From positions 1,386,333 to 1,450,332 of the forward strand of contig CM060126.1 in NCBI GenBank assembly GCA_030522415.1: a stretch of 64,000 bases of DNA, read 5' to 3'. The position numbers and the translations under genes are program-made. This stretch comes from Channallabes apus (lineage: Eukaryota > Chordata > Actinopteri > Siluriformes > Clariidae). Below, one piece after another: positions 33,981 to 46,019 of the stretch (position 1 is its first letter; each line of letters begins with the position of its first letter). The notes under the pieces were generated by a model. That model was given only the letters and a program-made list of their open reading frames with translations, made no database searches and was not told the DNA's origin.

Positions 33981-34173
33981 TCATCTAGACATGCAAAACA
34001 CACAAACATGTTGCACAAACTACTGTATTTTGCCCAGCCATTAGTTGCACTTGAATAATCATGTGACAAATATAAGCTGTGTGATTGGCTCTTTATGGAT
34101 TTATCTCATTTTGCCAAAAATCTGTAAGTTAAAATCTTCTACAAGAAAAGTTATTTTCACCAAAATGCAATAA

Positions 34174-34180
<7 letters not shown>

Positions 34181-34253
<73 letters not shown>
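34181..34253. repeat. (CA)n microsatellite
   Basis: About 36 perfect units, the longest CA run in the window. Confidence 0.95.
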
Positions 34254-34256
<3 letters not shown>

Positions 34257-34565
34257 ACAAAAGCATTTTACACGAATACATTAAAAACAGGTTCCTAAAA
34301 GAAATCAATTAAAAGTTTGGACCTCGTTTGTCAGCAACGAAACCTTTAAGTATTTTTGTACGTTTCCTTTTTTATTAAGTCAGCAAATTGTTTTAGCTTA
34401 AACTCTCGTGCAGAAGGAGAAACCACACCTCTTGGTCATGTGGTCAGACTCCTTTATGAAGCGCTATGATGAAAATGAGTTTAGCTGACGAGACGATTCC
34501 GCTGCACTGCTCGCCAAAACACACGCTGAGCCTCACCTGCACATCGTATCAGTGATGGATCTTCT

Positions 34566-34607
34566 GAGTGTGTGTGTGTGTGTGTGTGTCTGCGTGTGTG
34601 TGTGTGT

Positions 34608-34647
<40 letters not shown>
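34566..34647. repeat. (TG)n microsatellite, interrupted
   Basis: TG run with two or three single-base interruptions (TGTC, TGCG). Confidence 0.9.
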
Positions 34648-34650
<3 letters not shown>

Positions 34651-34989
34651 GCAGCTCCAGCAGGGTGTGACATGAGACAAATTCTCAATAAATCTCATTT
34701 CGTGCTGAGACGAACGTCACATTGTGCTGAGGGAGAGGAATTTCATCAGAATTAAGATCAATAGTTTGGAGATTGAGAGAGAGAAAAAGAACGAGAGGAA
34801 TATTTTATAAACGTAAACGATTTCCATGCCTGAAGAAATCAAATGTATTGAGACGACATTAGAGAAATGCAGCTCCTGCCTTTAGTGAAACGTTGGGGTT
34901 AGACTTGGACTGACCCTGTACACTACATAAGGCAATGTGGGTGTGTCCTAAACCACACAGCAGATTTGTTATTTAGGCCACGTACACAC
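34648..34989. other. Noncoding
   Basis: Unique-looking DNA without a recognisable gene or repeat. Confidence 0.4.
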
Positions 34990-37160
34990 CATCATTGCTC
35001 CAAAGCTCCTGGTCTGATGTTCCTGGGCATAGGATCATTGTGTCTAGACTGAAATTAATAATTTAAGATTTCTGGTTTCTCAGGCTAATGTTCCTGGGCT
35101 TAAATATATAAGTTGAAGTTCCTGAGCCGAATGTTCTTGAGTTAAAAGTCATTGATTTAAGTGCTGGACTGAAACAACCGGTCTGAAGTTTGTGGTCTAA
35201 ACTTTCCTAAGAGAACTTCCTGGGCTTAAGTGTCAAGGCTGAAGTTCCTGGTTAAAAGTCCTAGTGTTCTTGAGTTTGTCAAACCTAAAAGTTTCAGTCA
35301 TAAAAAAATCATCAGGCAGACACTTTGGACTTCACTATCTTGGCTGATGTTCCTGAGCTCCAGTTTCTGGCTGAAGAAATCTCCAGGCTTTAAAATTTTT
35401 AGGATAACATCTGTGTCCTGTGTTTTCCCAAATGCTCGGTTAAAATGTCTGGAATAAAGTTTCAGGTTCAATTTTCCTCCCCGTAAGTTCTTTGTCAGAT
35501 GTTGTTTTTATTGTTGCAAGTGTGAAGGTAGGAGATGAGAACAAACTGTAAAGTGGAAGAGCACTAGGAAATACCTGCCACCCAAAACTAAAGTCATGTA
35601 AGTTCCATCTGTCAGATGCTCGTATCCAGAGTCACATAGTGCTGTGCTGTGAAGTTTCCATCATTAATTATATCCTTCCACTGGTTCACTTGGCTACTAA
35701 CTTGAAGTACCATCAGTCAAACACTGTTAGGAAGGAGTTCATGGCTTTGATTTCCTGGATTCGCGTTCTTGAATGTGAAGTTTATGGAGTTATGTGCCTA
35801 TGTTTGAGATCCTCAGTTTGACATCCTGAGCTCAAGTTCCTTGGTTTGAATTCCTTAGTTTTCATTTCCTGGGCTTGAGTGTATTGGTTTGAGTTCCTGG
35901 GTTTGATGTCTTGTATTTGATTTCCTTTGTTGTTGTTTTTTCAGGGGTTGGATCCCAGGCTTTGAGTCACTAGGATTGAGTTTGTTGATTCAGGTCCATG
36001 GATTAGAGTTCCTCTTTGGGTTTCACCGAGGGTTCAACAGGGTTTCTGAGGCTGGGATTGAGCTGCTGTAATTCACTTTCTAGGTTTCCTACCTGGAGTT
36101 GGGTGCTTGGGCCTGGATCCATGCCTGGATTTGTGTTCTTCAACTGAAGTTCATGGATTTGAGTACCTATAGGATTTAGTCTTGTGTTTAGGTTCCTGTA
36201 TGTGTGAGTCTGGATTTGAGTTGATAGGTTTGACTTCCTGAGCTAAGCTTCAGTGGAAAGTCACCTACCGGAACTTAAATATAGGACTTTATTCGGGATG
36301 GGTAAATGTGGGTCAGTGTGAGGAACTACAGTAGTATGAATTTTGTTCCTCCCACTGAAAATGAAGTGAAACATTCCAGTAGTGAGAGAGGGAGATGGAT
36401 TGTAAATGGTAGTACATAGTGAAAGAATGTTAAAGATAATGGAGGGGACTGACTGACAGCACAGCATAGCCCTCTCTCTATCAGGTTAAAAGTGCTTAGT
36501 GACTGCTGTTTTACTGTAACACTGACCTCAGTACACATTAGCCTCTGGTCTTCTGTAGCCACTCATGCTGAAAGATACTGTCTACTGTAGGTGTCTATTT
36601 TTAGTTAGGTGTGTATGGAGTGATGACTGAGGAACACTGTGGCTTCATTGTTCTTTGAGTCTTTTTCACATGGCCATGGACTTGTATTGATTAGTCGGAT
36701 CTTTTAGCTGTGTGTGCTTAAATGTCTTGGCCATAGTTCCAGATCCAACCTTCAATGTCTTAATTGGTCAGGCCAAATGTGCTACACGTTGTCTTCTGGG
36801 TCAGAAATATCTGATAAACTGTACAGGTCTTGGACTAAAGTTAAAGGACTTAATTGTCCAGACCCAAGTTCCAAGGCTTAAGTACCCAGGACTTAGTTTC
36901 TGATGTAAAGCTCCTTGTCTTCAATTCTTGTGCCATATTTCTTGGATTTAAGCATCTAGGCTGAACTTGCTGGGCTTAAGTGTATATGCCAGAGTTCTTG
37001 GTCTCAACTTCCATAGTTGGCATATGATGTAGTTCTTGGCAGAACAAGGTTCTTGTTCAGTGTTCGAGGATATCAAAATTAAGACCCAACTGTAAAGGTC
37101 CTGATCTAAGGTCCATGGGCATGGTTCTATGTTTTCTTAGGAGAACAAGATGCTAGACAA
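34990..37160. repeat. Long degenerate tandem array, TTCCTGGGCTTAAGT core
   Basis: The words AGTTCCTGG, GGCTTAAGT, GGTTTGAGTTCC and variants recur every 20-30 bases over most of 34990-36260 and again at 36710-37130; 36260-36700 is less regular. Single units differ by about a third of their bases. It looks like an old minisatellite that has decayed, with no coding potential. Confidence 0.65.
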
Positions 37161-37177
37161 AATAAATAAAAACTAAC

Positions 37178-37560
37178 ACCAATGACCCATAACATTAAAA
37201 CCATTACATCGTTGTATAGTTTTTTTTTTTCTTCTTTTTTTTATTTATACACTGTACTGTCCGTACTTTATGTTTGCACGTTGTTCTTTGATTGCTGTAA
37301 TGTAGTTTTTGGGTTTGCCAACAGGGCAGGTCTGGCCCCTTGGGGCGTGTCTCCTCAGGACCTCGGTGGTGTGCTGTGGTGTTGGTACATTCTCTGTCAG
37401 TGGGTTGTGGGTGGGGCTTCCATGTATCGGACATGTTTGACCAGAGCATCCGATGGGTCTCAATCGGATTGGGATCTGGGCAGTTTGGAGGTCGGTCGGT
37501 GGCTTTGAGCTCTTTGCCCATTGGGCCGTAAGCATTGTGGGCTGTGGTGCACTGGTTGTT
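37178..37560 (-). mobile_element. Tc1-like deletion derivative with transposase C-terminus
   Basis: The left end resembles a known fish Tc1-like terminus (GACCCATAACATTAAAACCA). Minus-strand reading of about 37520-37330 gives PPNCPDPNPIETHRMLW followed by MSDTWKPHPQ, matching the transposase region around the third catalytic residue and the C-terminus. The N-terminal two thirds are absent. Short and decayed. Confidence 0.65.
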
Positions 37561-38243
37561 CTGGTCCCTTTCTATTGCTTTCCTTAAATCTCCCTGGACA
37601 GACATATGGACAGAATATTTTCAGAGACTGTTTTCTGTATGAAATGTAAAAATAGCAATGAAATGCGAGTTTTGGCCAATGCACAGACAAAACCTTTCTT
37701 TTATTTATATAGATAATCTTAGCTACCATAAGCTAATAATAACAAGGCTAAGGCTAATCCCACACTCCAACAAGACACTGTTATTTCTGAAAATGTTTTT
37801 TTGAACACTGCATCCATGTATCTGGCTGACAACGTGCTCTGCATTCGGCTTTGCATTTCCGACTCTGCCGAGATCCCGCTGAGTGGCTCAGACCTGCTGG
37901 GAGAGCGTTCGGATTTCACCCCTGCGCTTCTAGCGCGCCACTTTACAAAAGCTATTCCGCCACGCACTCACGCAGCGTTACTGTGAGACTCGGCTCAGAC
38001 GCCGACACGGACTTATAAAAGACAGCGAGAATGAAACGAGAGAGAGAGAGAGGGAGGGAAGGAGGGAGAATTCCCGGGGTGCTGTCTGCGACTGAGACTG
38101 GCAGATGACTTTAAAGTCTAGGTGAAGCTTTAGAAAACTTTGACGCTTCTCTTTGATCTGCTGTGGAATTGCAAATTTTACAGAGAATCCGTCCATTGAA
38201 AACGTTGCAAGATAACATTAAATGTGATTAGGATTCCATTATT

Positions 38244-38260
38244 ATGCTAATTATGCAAAT
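38244..38260. promoter_or_regulatory. Adjacent POU/octamer-like sites
   Basis: ATGCTAAT and the perfect octamer ATGCAAAT lie one base apart, in a unique stretch with further ATTA cores (38222-38240). Such pairs are typical of developmental enhancers bound by POU factors. Function is inferred. Confidence 0.35.
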
Positions 38261-38398
38261 ACGTCTCAGATCTCAGGGAAAATGATCTGGGAAGCATCTC
38301 AGCATCCTAGTGGTCATAGTGACTCTGATACACTGCACGCTGAATTATTCTGTACTTTAATGACAGCTTAGCACATTGCTTTGTAGTGGCACTGCGTG

Positions 38399-38404
<6 letters not shown>

Positions 38405-38441
<37 letters not shown>
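38405..38441. repeat. (GA)n microsatellite
   Basis: About 18 perfect units. Confidence 0.9.
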
Positions 38442-38443
<2 letters not shown>

Positions 38444-38763
38444 GCTTTGATGAGATGAGTCATACACTTCGGCAGATAAAAATGTCACCAGCTCGTCCTA
38501 CACTGACCCCTGTGTTATCTCAGTACAGCAGAGGTGCGCGTGTGTGTGTTTGTGTGGGTGTGTGTATGTGGGTGGGTGGGTGCACTGATGTACACCTTCA
38601 TCATCATGGTGAGCAAGAGGAATGTTTTTTGGGGTGAAAATATACATAAATGCTATAGGGAATGTTATTTAGCTTGTACAAAAATTAGATTCCTCCGAAA
38701 GTCACCTTTTGGCTAAAATTAGCTCAAAGTGTACTAGCTTTTTATCACCACCACCACTCTCAC

Positions 38764-38788
38764 CACACACACACACACACACACACAG
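38764..38788. repeat. (CA)n microsatellite
   Basis: About 12 perfect units. Confidence 0.9.
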
Positions 38789-39411
38789 TCTGACTTTCAT
38801 TCTCCAACCAGCATTAACATATACCACCTCCAGCACGGCAAATGAAGCTAAGATACGCTACACAAGCTCTTCAGCAGTCTGTACATCACTGTATCGCAAA
38901 ATGTCATTCATCTCAGCCGCACATTTTTATTGTTGGAGCTCATCACCATGAGGAGGAGGAGGTGAAAAGGTTATGACATCACCGGCATTAAGCTGTAGAA
39001 GGAGAAATAAGGACGAGGATGAAGACGACGCTCAGGTAGCTGCTGAGCAGGTTTAGTAGAGCAGTAGAAGCGTTGTGTTATGTAACTGAACTGGCTGTGA
39101 GTTCCTGATGCAGCTCAGAGCTCAGACTGTTCCAGTCGTCCTGTCGATTTCTCCGAGTGTGCAAAGCGGAGCAGAACGGAGCGGCGCTGGTCCTGCACAC
39201 GGCACTGCTTTAAATTTCTGAATAATTTCTAAATAATATGAGCGATAGAAATCAAAAAAAGAAAAAAAGAAAGTACTTTTGTGTGTGTGTGGGGGACTTA
39301 CCCTTCAATACGCCTTTACATAGCAATTATTAAATACTGTAAATAATTTGCTCAAAAAATCAAGAGGAAAGATTAATCCCAGTTTAACTTGAACACTCCT
39401 CGTATGTACAG

Positions 39412-40260
39412 TACTGTGCAAAAGTCTTAGGCACCATATTATATGAAGTACCAATTTTGTTATATATGTTTATCATGCCAGCATAATTATGTACAAAATT
39501 ATTCAGTATTTCCATATACAGTATAACTTAAAAATGAATGAATAAATAAATAACATTACAGGAAAATATATAAATGTCTGTAAAGAAAAAAATTGTAGTA
39601 CAAGACAGACCAGTTTTCAGATGGAAACATAACACCTAATGTACGCTCCTGGGATTTGCATAAAAATAGAAAGGAGCGAGTGTGACAAAGTTACCAGAAG
39701 AACTCGTATTCTCCAGCAAGCTCAGTAAAAGCTAACAACTAATTTACTTATATTACTGTGCAAAAGTCTTGGGCACATACAAAAATATGGCTTAAGCAAA
39801 AGATGCTTTCAAAAACATTTCTGTATAAAAGAAACTTCTATAAAGAAAATAAAGAAAAATAAAATAAACTTAAAAAAAAAAAATATTTGAGTAAAAACTC
39901 ATTGCTTAAAATTGCGAGTTTTATATATGCGTTCAAGTCAAACCTGGTCAAATTGTTCTTAATTTCTTCGAGCGATATATCCAGTACTGTGCAAAAGTTT
40001 TAGTCACCCTGTGATTTTTTTTGGTACAAATGTAAGAAAGGGAGGTTCTGGGTTTTTCATGCCAAAAAGAAGCAGGTTGAACAGAACGGCTGAAGTCCAC
40101 AGAAGAACTGTGTGTGGTTCTGCAGGATGCTCAGTAAAACTTAGTCACTAATTTTCTAATAAAACGGCACAAACCATGCCTGACACGAAAATGTCTTCAA
40201 AACATTTCTCAAACTTAGCAAATAAATTACTCCTACAGTACCACACAGAATGATGACATG
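39412..40260 (+). repeat. Three same-direction copies of a Tc1-like end
   Basis: ACTGTGCAAAAGTCTTAGGC or close variants occur at about 39413, 39755 and 39984, all on the plus strand, each followed by related DNA (for example a block with AGAAGAACT and GCTCAGTAAAA before the second copy and after the third). TACTGTGCAAAAGTCTTAGG is the end of a common fish Tc1-like element. A normal element would show the partner inverted; here it is direct, so this is a rearranged or tandemly duplicated remnant without coding sequence. Confidence 0.6.
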
Positions 40261-42821
40261 TGAATAGTTAACAGTATGTCGCCTGGAGGGTTACAAGGAA
40301 ACAGTGATGTTTTACCGCCTCAAATGCCTAATGTGTAATAAGAGGGTTTAATACTAATTTGCTCGCATTGTTTGGAGAAAAAAAGCAGTTTGGAGGCTTT
40401 CAACGAGCACGAGTTTTGAAAATGTAGCGCCATAAAAATGTGTTTCTGATCACCGGCCACGGCCAATCAAGCTGAAAACTGATCAACCAGATCATCTCTA
40501 TTATAAATGTAAAAATTTAACTGTTTTTAGAGTCAGTGTGGTAATATGTGAATCGTCATGCAAAAAAAATCATGGTTCACAATCACGATCCATGTCAATA
40601 ATATTATTCGGATTAATAACCTCACAACATAAATACAACATTTCACATAAGCAACAGAAGCAGGCTGTGCCTAATTTTACCAACTTTTCCCTGGAGACAG
40701 GAACGACTCTGACCAATCACAATGGAGTGTGTTGGAATCAACGAACAAGCGGACCAGCAAGCGCCGTTATTTATGATTTGCATATTTACAAAGACAACCC
40801 TAATCCTAACCCACAGCATGCCCCCTAGTGGTGCCACCTAGTGGTGCAGTGATAAAAAAAGCAGTACTCTCACGGCAGTAACTGGATCGCAAGTCTCGCT
40901 CAGACCATAGGTTTGGTATCAGTAATGCTTTAAAGTCCAATGTTCAATGTTCACTCATCACCATGTAGTCAACGTTATTCTTATGTCATGTCATCAAAGT
41001 AATTCTAATTTTCACAAACACCCTAAACATTGCCAAATCAACGTTACAACAATTTAGACAAATAAAAAAACCCGGGGATTACTGGGGATCGTCAGCCTTA
41101 ACTTAACTATCTTACACATTTCAGCAACTTTTTTACGCGTGTACAGTATAAATATCTTGTAAACTACAAACGAGGCCAGTGAGGGAGCGAGTGAACGTTT
41201 ATAGCTAAAGCGAGAACACGGACTCTTGTTGGCTTTTGTTTCCTGGACATTTAATGTAACTATAAATGGAAAAAATGTGTTGCTATTTATTTAACACAAA
41301 CGTATTAGTCTTGGCAAATTCCCCCGCACTGATTTATTTTCTTAAGAGCACTGCACACGGTGGTTAATTACTTGGACGCTAACCGCTCACCCGTAGTTGG
41401 ATTTTTATTAGTGCTGAGCTCTTTTTTTTACGGTGGACGCTTCTTATGAGGGACGAGGACGCATTAGCATATCGCTTTAGGAATCTTGCATCGGCTGCAC
41501 GAACGGAATTGCCCTCGGAATTACAAATCAATGTACGGAGTCGCTGCGGCTTTCTTCAAACAGAAGGAAATGAGAGAGGAGAGGGGAAGGCGGGTGTGAC
41601 GATCAACAACAATAACAACAATAATGTGTCCAGACTGACCTGGGCACTGTCACGTTTCTCCGTCTCAAAACAACCCGAGTAATTTTTTTCTTTTTTCTTT
41701 CTTTTTAAGACGCTTGTCATGAAAGCCGTAGCAGGTCTTTCTGCTACAAATACTTTAATTAGATAAGTCCTAATGGCGGGCTTTTATGGTCCGTCAGACC
41801 TTGTGGTGCGTCTGTTTCTGGAATGTTGTTTCATAACGGAATTAAAACATTCAGTCTAAAATTGAGGATTTCACCATTTAGTGCACAAGCATTTGAAAAA
41901 CAAAAACAACTCAGCCCTTTAATCATGATGCCCCTTTTTTCTGCTTTGACTCCACCTTGACACCGTTCTTTGTTCTTCTTGTTAGTCGAAAAATAAATGC
42001 TTGTTATGAAACCAGCAGGAGGAGGTTGCATTGTTATGAGCCGTGTCCTTCAGAAGCATTTCATCTCAGCAAGGACAGATTTCAGCTCGGGAGTTTTTGC
42101 ATCAGTCACGACGAAACAATACTAAAATTAAAAGTCAATACTGAGAACATCCTCATATTCATATTCTTTTTTTTTTTCTTCTTCTTTTTTTAGGGTCATA
42201 CTGCTCTCTGTATTCACTCTACACTCGTTAGGAAGTCGCGTTTTTTTGTAAGTCAGAACAAAATCCAAGGTGGCACTACTTTTTAATATTTTTTATATAT
42301 ATAAAAAACAAACATTAACACAAGAAGTCACATGTTCCACACAGCTACATGTCAAATGGTGTTCTCCACTATGCATCTAGTGAAGATATACAAGGTAGTG
42401 AAGATAGCCTGGCACCTCTACAGTACTGTAGTCCCCTCAGTAGGGAGCAAATACAGTAAACTGGAAACTGTGATTTTTTTTTTCTTTTGGCAAATTCAGA
42501 CTTAAAACCTCATTGTGACTGTTACTTACTGTGTCTGTTAATGTTGCAGCTGAAATATTACTTACTGTAGTTTGTCTATTCTGGCATCGCTGAATTGTCT
42601 GAAACATTTCTGTTCCCATGTGTGTAGGAAGCAGGATGTTTCTAAAAGTTCTTGAAATGTCTGAAATTTATGGAAGCAAAATAGTCTCATAAATAATTCA
42701 CACAAAAGACACGATGCACACATGCGTATCCCAAGTCACATGCGTGAAACCCAATTCACAAATATATATATTCACAAAAAAACTACTCACGTGCATAAAA
42801 TAAATATATTTATTCATAATA
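40261..42821. other. Noncoding
   Basis: 40400-40870 may contain an old repeat (two CCTAGTGGTG words at 40830-40848) but no termini. 41390-41640 is unique and GC-balanced. 42160-42200 is T-rich. 42690-42820 contains ATTCACAAA-like words that continue after the SINE at 43206, so the SINE interrupted an older repeat. No gene is seen. Confidence 0.4.
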
Positions 42822-43206
42822 TTCATTCATTCATTCATTCATCTTCTATACCGCTTAATCCTGTGTTCAGGGTCGCGGGGGACCTGGAGCCTATCCCAGG
42901 AGACTTCGGGCACTAGGCGGGGTACACCCTGGACAGGGTGCCAATCCATCGCAGGGCACACACACATACACACACTCACACACACACTCACACACTACGG
43001 GCAATTAAGGAACGCCAATTAGCCTAACCTGCATATCTTTGGACTGTGGGAGGAAACCGAAGTACCCGGAGGAAACCCACCAAGCACGGGGAGAACATGC
43101 AAACTCCATGCACACAGAGACGGGAATCGAGCCTGGCCGGGGAATCGAACCCAGACCCTGGAGGTGCAAGGCGGCAGTGCTAAACACTACACCACTGCGC
43201 CGCCCC
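42822..43206 (-). mobile_element. tRNA-derived SINE copy B, B-box duplicated subtype
   Basis: Full-length copy in reverse: GAAT-repeat tail at 42824-42842, L2-like block, long tract homologous to copies C and D, and tRNA-like head ending in GGCGGCGCA complement. The B-box region is duplicated (two CGATTCCC words in tandem separated by CGGCCAGGCT). A TATTTATAATA-like flank occurs on both sides. Confidence 0.9.
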
Positions 43207-44361
43207 TATTTATAATACACGTTTCACAAATGCAAAACACAATTCACGGATGCACAACTGTGTAAAAAATGTTTTTATGTTTAAAATAATAGTTAAAAAT
43301 GTTGATCTATCCAGTAATGCAATAAGTAAAGCCTTGTGGGAGAATTATGTTTATTGTAAAGAATCGAAAATCATGGCTCTCAATTTATCCATTCATGCAG
43401 CTTAGAGTGAATTATCAATAATTATTAAAGACTGTTTCAACAGGTGACAAGAGTTAATTAATAAAATAAAATAACATCAGCATTACATACAGTAGCAGCT
43501 GGCAAGACTTTCATTTCATCTGGGGCACCAATAACCACCAGCTCCTGTCTGTAAATGAACTGTAGGTAGTCAATGTTCAGGGTCTGTCTCTCCAAGATAT
43601 GAACCAAACCATCATGAAGTCATTAAAGAATGTACTGGGGGGGCGGGGATTCCTAAGTTATTAAAAATAAAGGATGTATTTCAATGTACAGACAGTAAGT
43701 TATACCATTTAAAATAAATGAATCATGCTGTTTCTTCTTCAAACCACATTGTTTCAACGTATTTGCTACATGAAGTACAACATGCTGTATGTATTTATTG
43801 CTGTAACTATAAGTTCAAACAGACAATACACCAGTTTAGAAAGTTATAATAAATGATCAATTCACCACTCAAACTATAAAGACAGTAAGTAGTCAGTCAC
43901 ATGCTATTTTTACTACGCTGAGTGTTTGCATTGTTTCATTTGAAAATGAAAAACTGTGACAAACATGTAATGACGGTGAAGTGTTTATAAAGATGCTAAA
44001 CTGGTTAGCTGTGTTATTTACGGCGAAGTTCATTAATGAAACATTATGAAATAAAGTAATAACTCACATGTGCATGCTGTTCTTGGTTTGAGTTGGTAAA
44101 ACTTCATTTACTGAGCTACTGTACATGAGTACTGCGCTCCTGGAGGGCTGTGATTGGTTTGAATGGTCGCATCTGATTGGCTAAAGAGCACGAATGATCC
44201 ATGTTGCTGCCAGCAAAGTCTCAAAAATACACACACACAAATCCAGCGATATTTACACACGAAAGACGATTTTCACATTCAAAGTACATGATACACTTGT
44301 GAATTTTAATAATTTAAAAGATTTGTACACAGTTGTACATCCGTGAATTGAAATTATATAT
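43207..44361. other. Noncoding
   Basis: 43207-43270 continues the ATTCACAAATGC-type repeat seen before the SINE, and 44220-44340 has a related segment. The rest is AT-rich and unremarkable. Confidence 0.35.
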
Positions 44362-44369
44362 ATATTTAT

Positions 44370-44766
44370 TAGGGCCGGGACTCGATTAAAAAAATAATCT
44401 AATTAATTACAGGCTTTGTAATTAATTAATCGAAATTAATCGCATTTTAATCACATATAAATATTTGACCTGAGAACAGTGAGAAGTACGTTTTTTCATA
44501 TGGATTTTTAGTATACATTGAATAATGACTGAATACATAATCTTAAGCAACAAAATATTGTTTATTTTTGTTCAACCAAGTCCAACTTGTTTTTGTCTGA
44601 ACGCTGGTTGGTGCTCCAGTATAATCGGTCCGCCGAAACTCATCTAGTGAGAAACGTTCCACGGTGCAAAAATAAGTGCGATTAAAATGTGTAAAAAAAA
44701 TTTAACACGTTATTTTTGTGTAATTAATTAATCTACATAAAGTAACGTGTTAAGGTCCCGGCCCTA
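44370..44766. mobile_element. hAT-type MITE, 397 bp
   Basis: Ends TAGGGCCGGGACT and AGGTCCCGGCCCTA form an inverted repeat; AATTAATTA/TAATCG words fill the subterminal DNA. Flanks atatttat and atatatat match 7 of 8, consistent with an aged 8-bp target duplication. No coding sequence. I recall this family as common in fish. Confidence 0.8.
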
Positions 44767-44774
44767 ATATATAT

Positions 44775-46019
44775 ATTAGGAAGTAGATTTTCATGCAGAT
44801 GTTCTGATGATGAGGTGAGACCTGAGATTATGACGCTGTTTAGGACCTTTATGAGCATTCATATGAATTTTTGTAAGGTGTGGGTGGTTGATTATTTAGT
44901 AACCCATCAATCAGAGCCGCACTAACCAATCACAGACATCTTTTGAGGTCATGCAGCTGTGGGTGACCAAACTGGGAGAAAATGGGTTAAAAATCCTCCC
45001 AGCAAAATAACTAAATCAACAAATTAGATGATATTTACTGTTATAATGAATATTGAGTCAGGTCGAGGGTCAAGATCTCAGGTCCAGAGTCCAGGTGGAG
45101 ATTTGATCCTTCGACCTTATGATCAATAGGGCTGATGGTAAAACTGCTGAGCTTTGTATTATGTTGCATTTTAAAGGCAATCCATGAGCGGTGCTTTACC
45201 CTGAGCTTGCAATAAGCCCCAACGAGTCTGTTCCATAATATACTTAATTTTTCATCACATTCTACTTTGCAGTCCCTCAAGTCAGAGTGATGAAATATTG
45301 ATGATGAGACGTTATTGTCCTGACATTGAGACTCATAGCGCCCCGGCGTAGTTTCGTTCTTGTGTCGTTGCATTATGATGTTTTCCATTATGTACGGTTG
45401 TAATCACAGCTTGTACTCTTAAAAATGATGTCGCAATAAGCTTCTGAATAATATTGTTAGTATCTCATCTCTCTATTTCTTTTCTTCTTTTTCCTTTACT
45501 TTTTCCATCAACAGCATTATAGTCTAGAGCCCGGCTGGCATTGTTCTATGCCGCTGCATGTAATACAATTAGGTCCGCATTACAATGGGCAAATAAGCCA
45601 GAACAAGACAAGAGCTACAACAAAAAGAGGTGCTCAGTAGGGAAATGAAAAATAAAAATGGAAATTACCAACTCCTCCCGAAAAAAAAAAAATCTAGAAA
45701 TAGCTTATAAATCTCAGACGATTCGCAGGAAGATGCAGAGAAAGTAATAAAGGTGACAACAGAGCTTATACATGGGAATATAACGAAAAACTGCTGAGTT
45801 TAATAACAAAGATTCAATATATATACTCAACAAACTGTCCAAGGTGCAATAAGAGCACACATGGCAATAAAAATAAGTCCAAAACTCTAAAACAAACCCA
45901 CAGACAGCAGAAATGTCTAGAATTAAGACAAACAAGGAAACTAGGACAAGCAGTGAGAGAATGAAAGGCAGGAAAATCCAGGAGATCTTCAGGGGCACTT
46001 TAGATCACAGAAAGAGTGT
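44775..46019. other. Noncoding; one candidate conserved block
   Basis: 45510-45615 is unique, with CATTGTTC (SOX-like), ATGCCGCTGCATGTAAT and ATTACAATGG, and could be a conserved noncoding element. The rest holds only short frames without domains. Confidence 0.35.

Larger units (their letters stand above)
37561..39411. other. Noncoding; POU motif pair and microsatellites
   Basis: 37800-38000 is GC-balanced and open in one frame but has no recognised domain. (GA)n at 38405-38441, (CA)n at 38764-38788. The motif pair at 38244 is listed separately. No gene can be supported. Confidence 0.4.

Noticed and set aside
37204..37605. 133-residue minus-strand protein as a host gene
   Set aside because: Its readable part is the C-terminus of a Tc1-like transposase joined to unrelated flanks.
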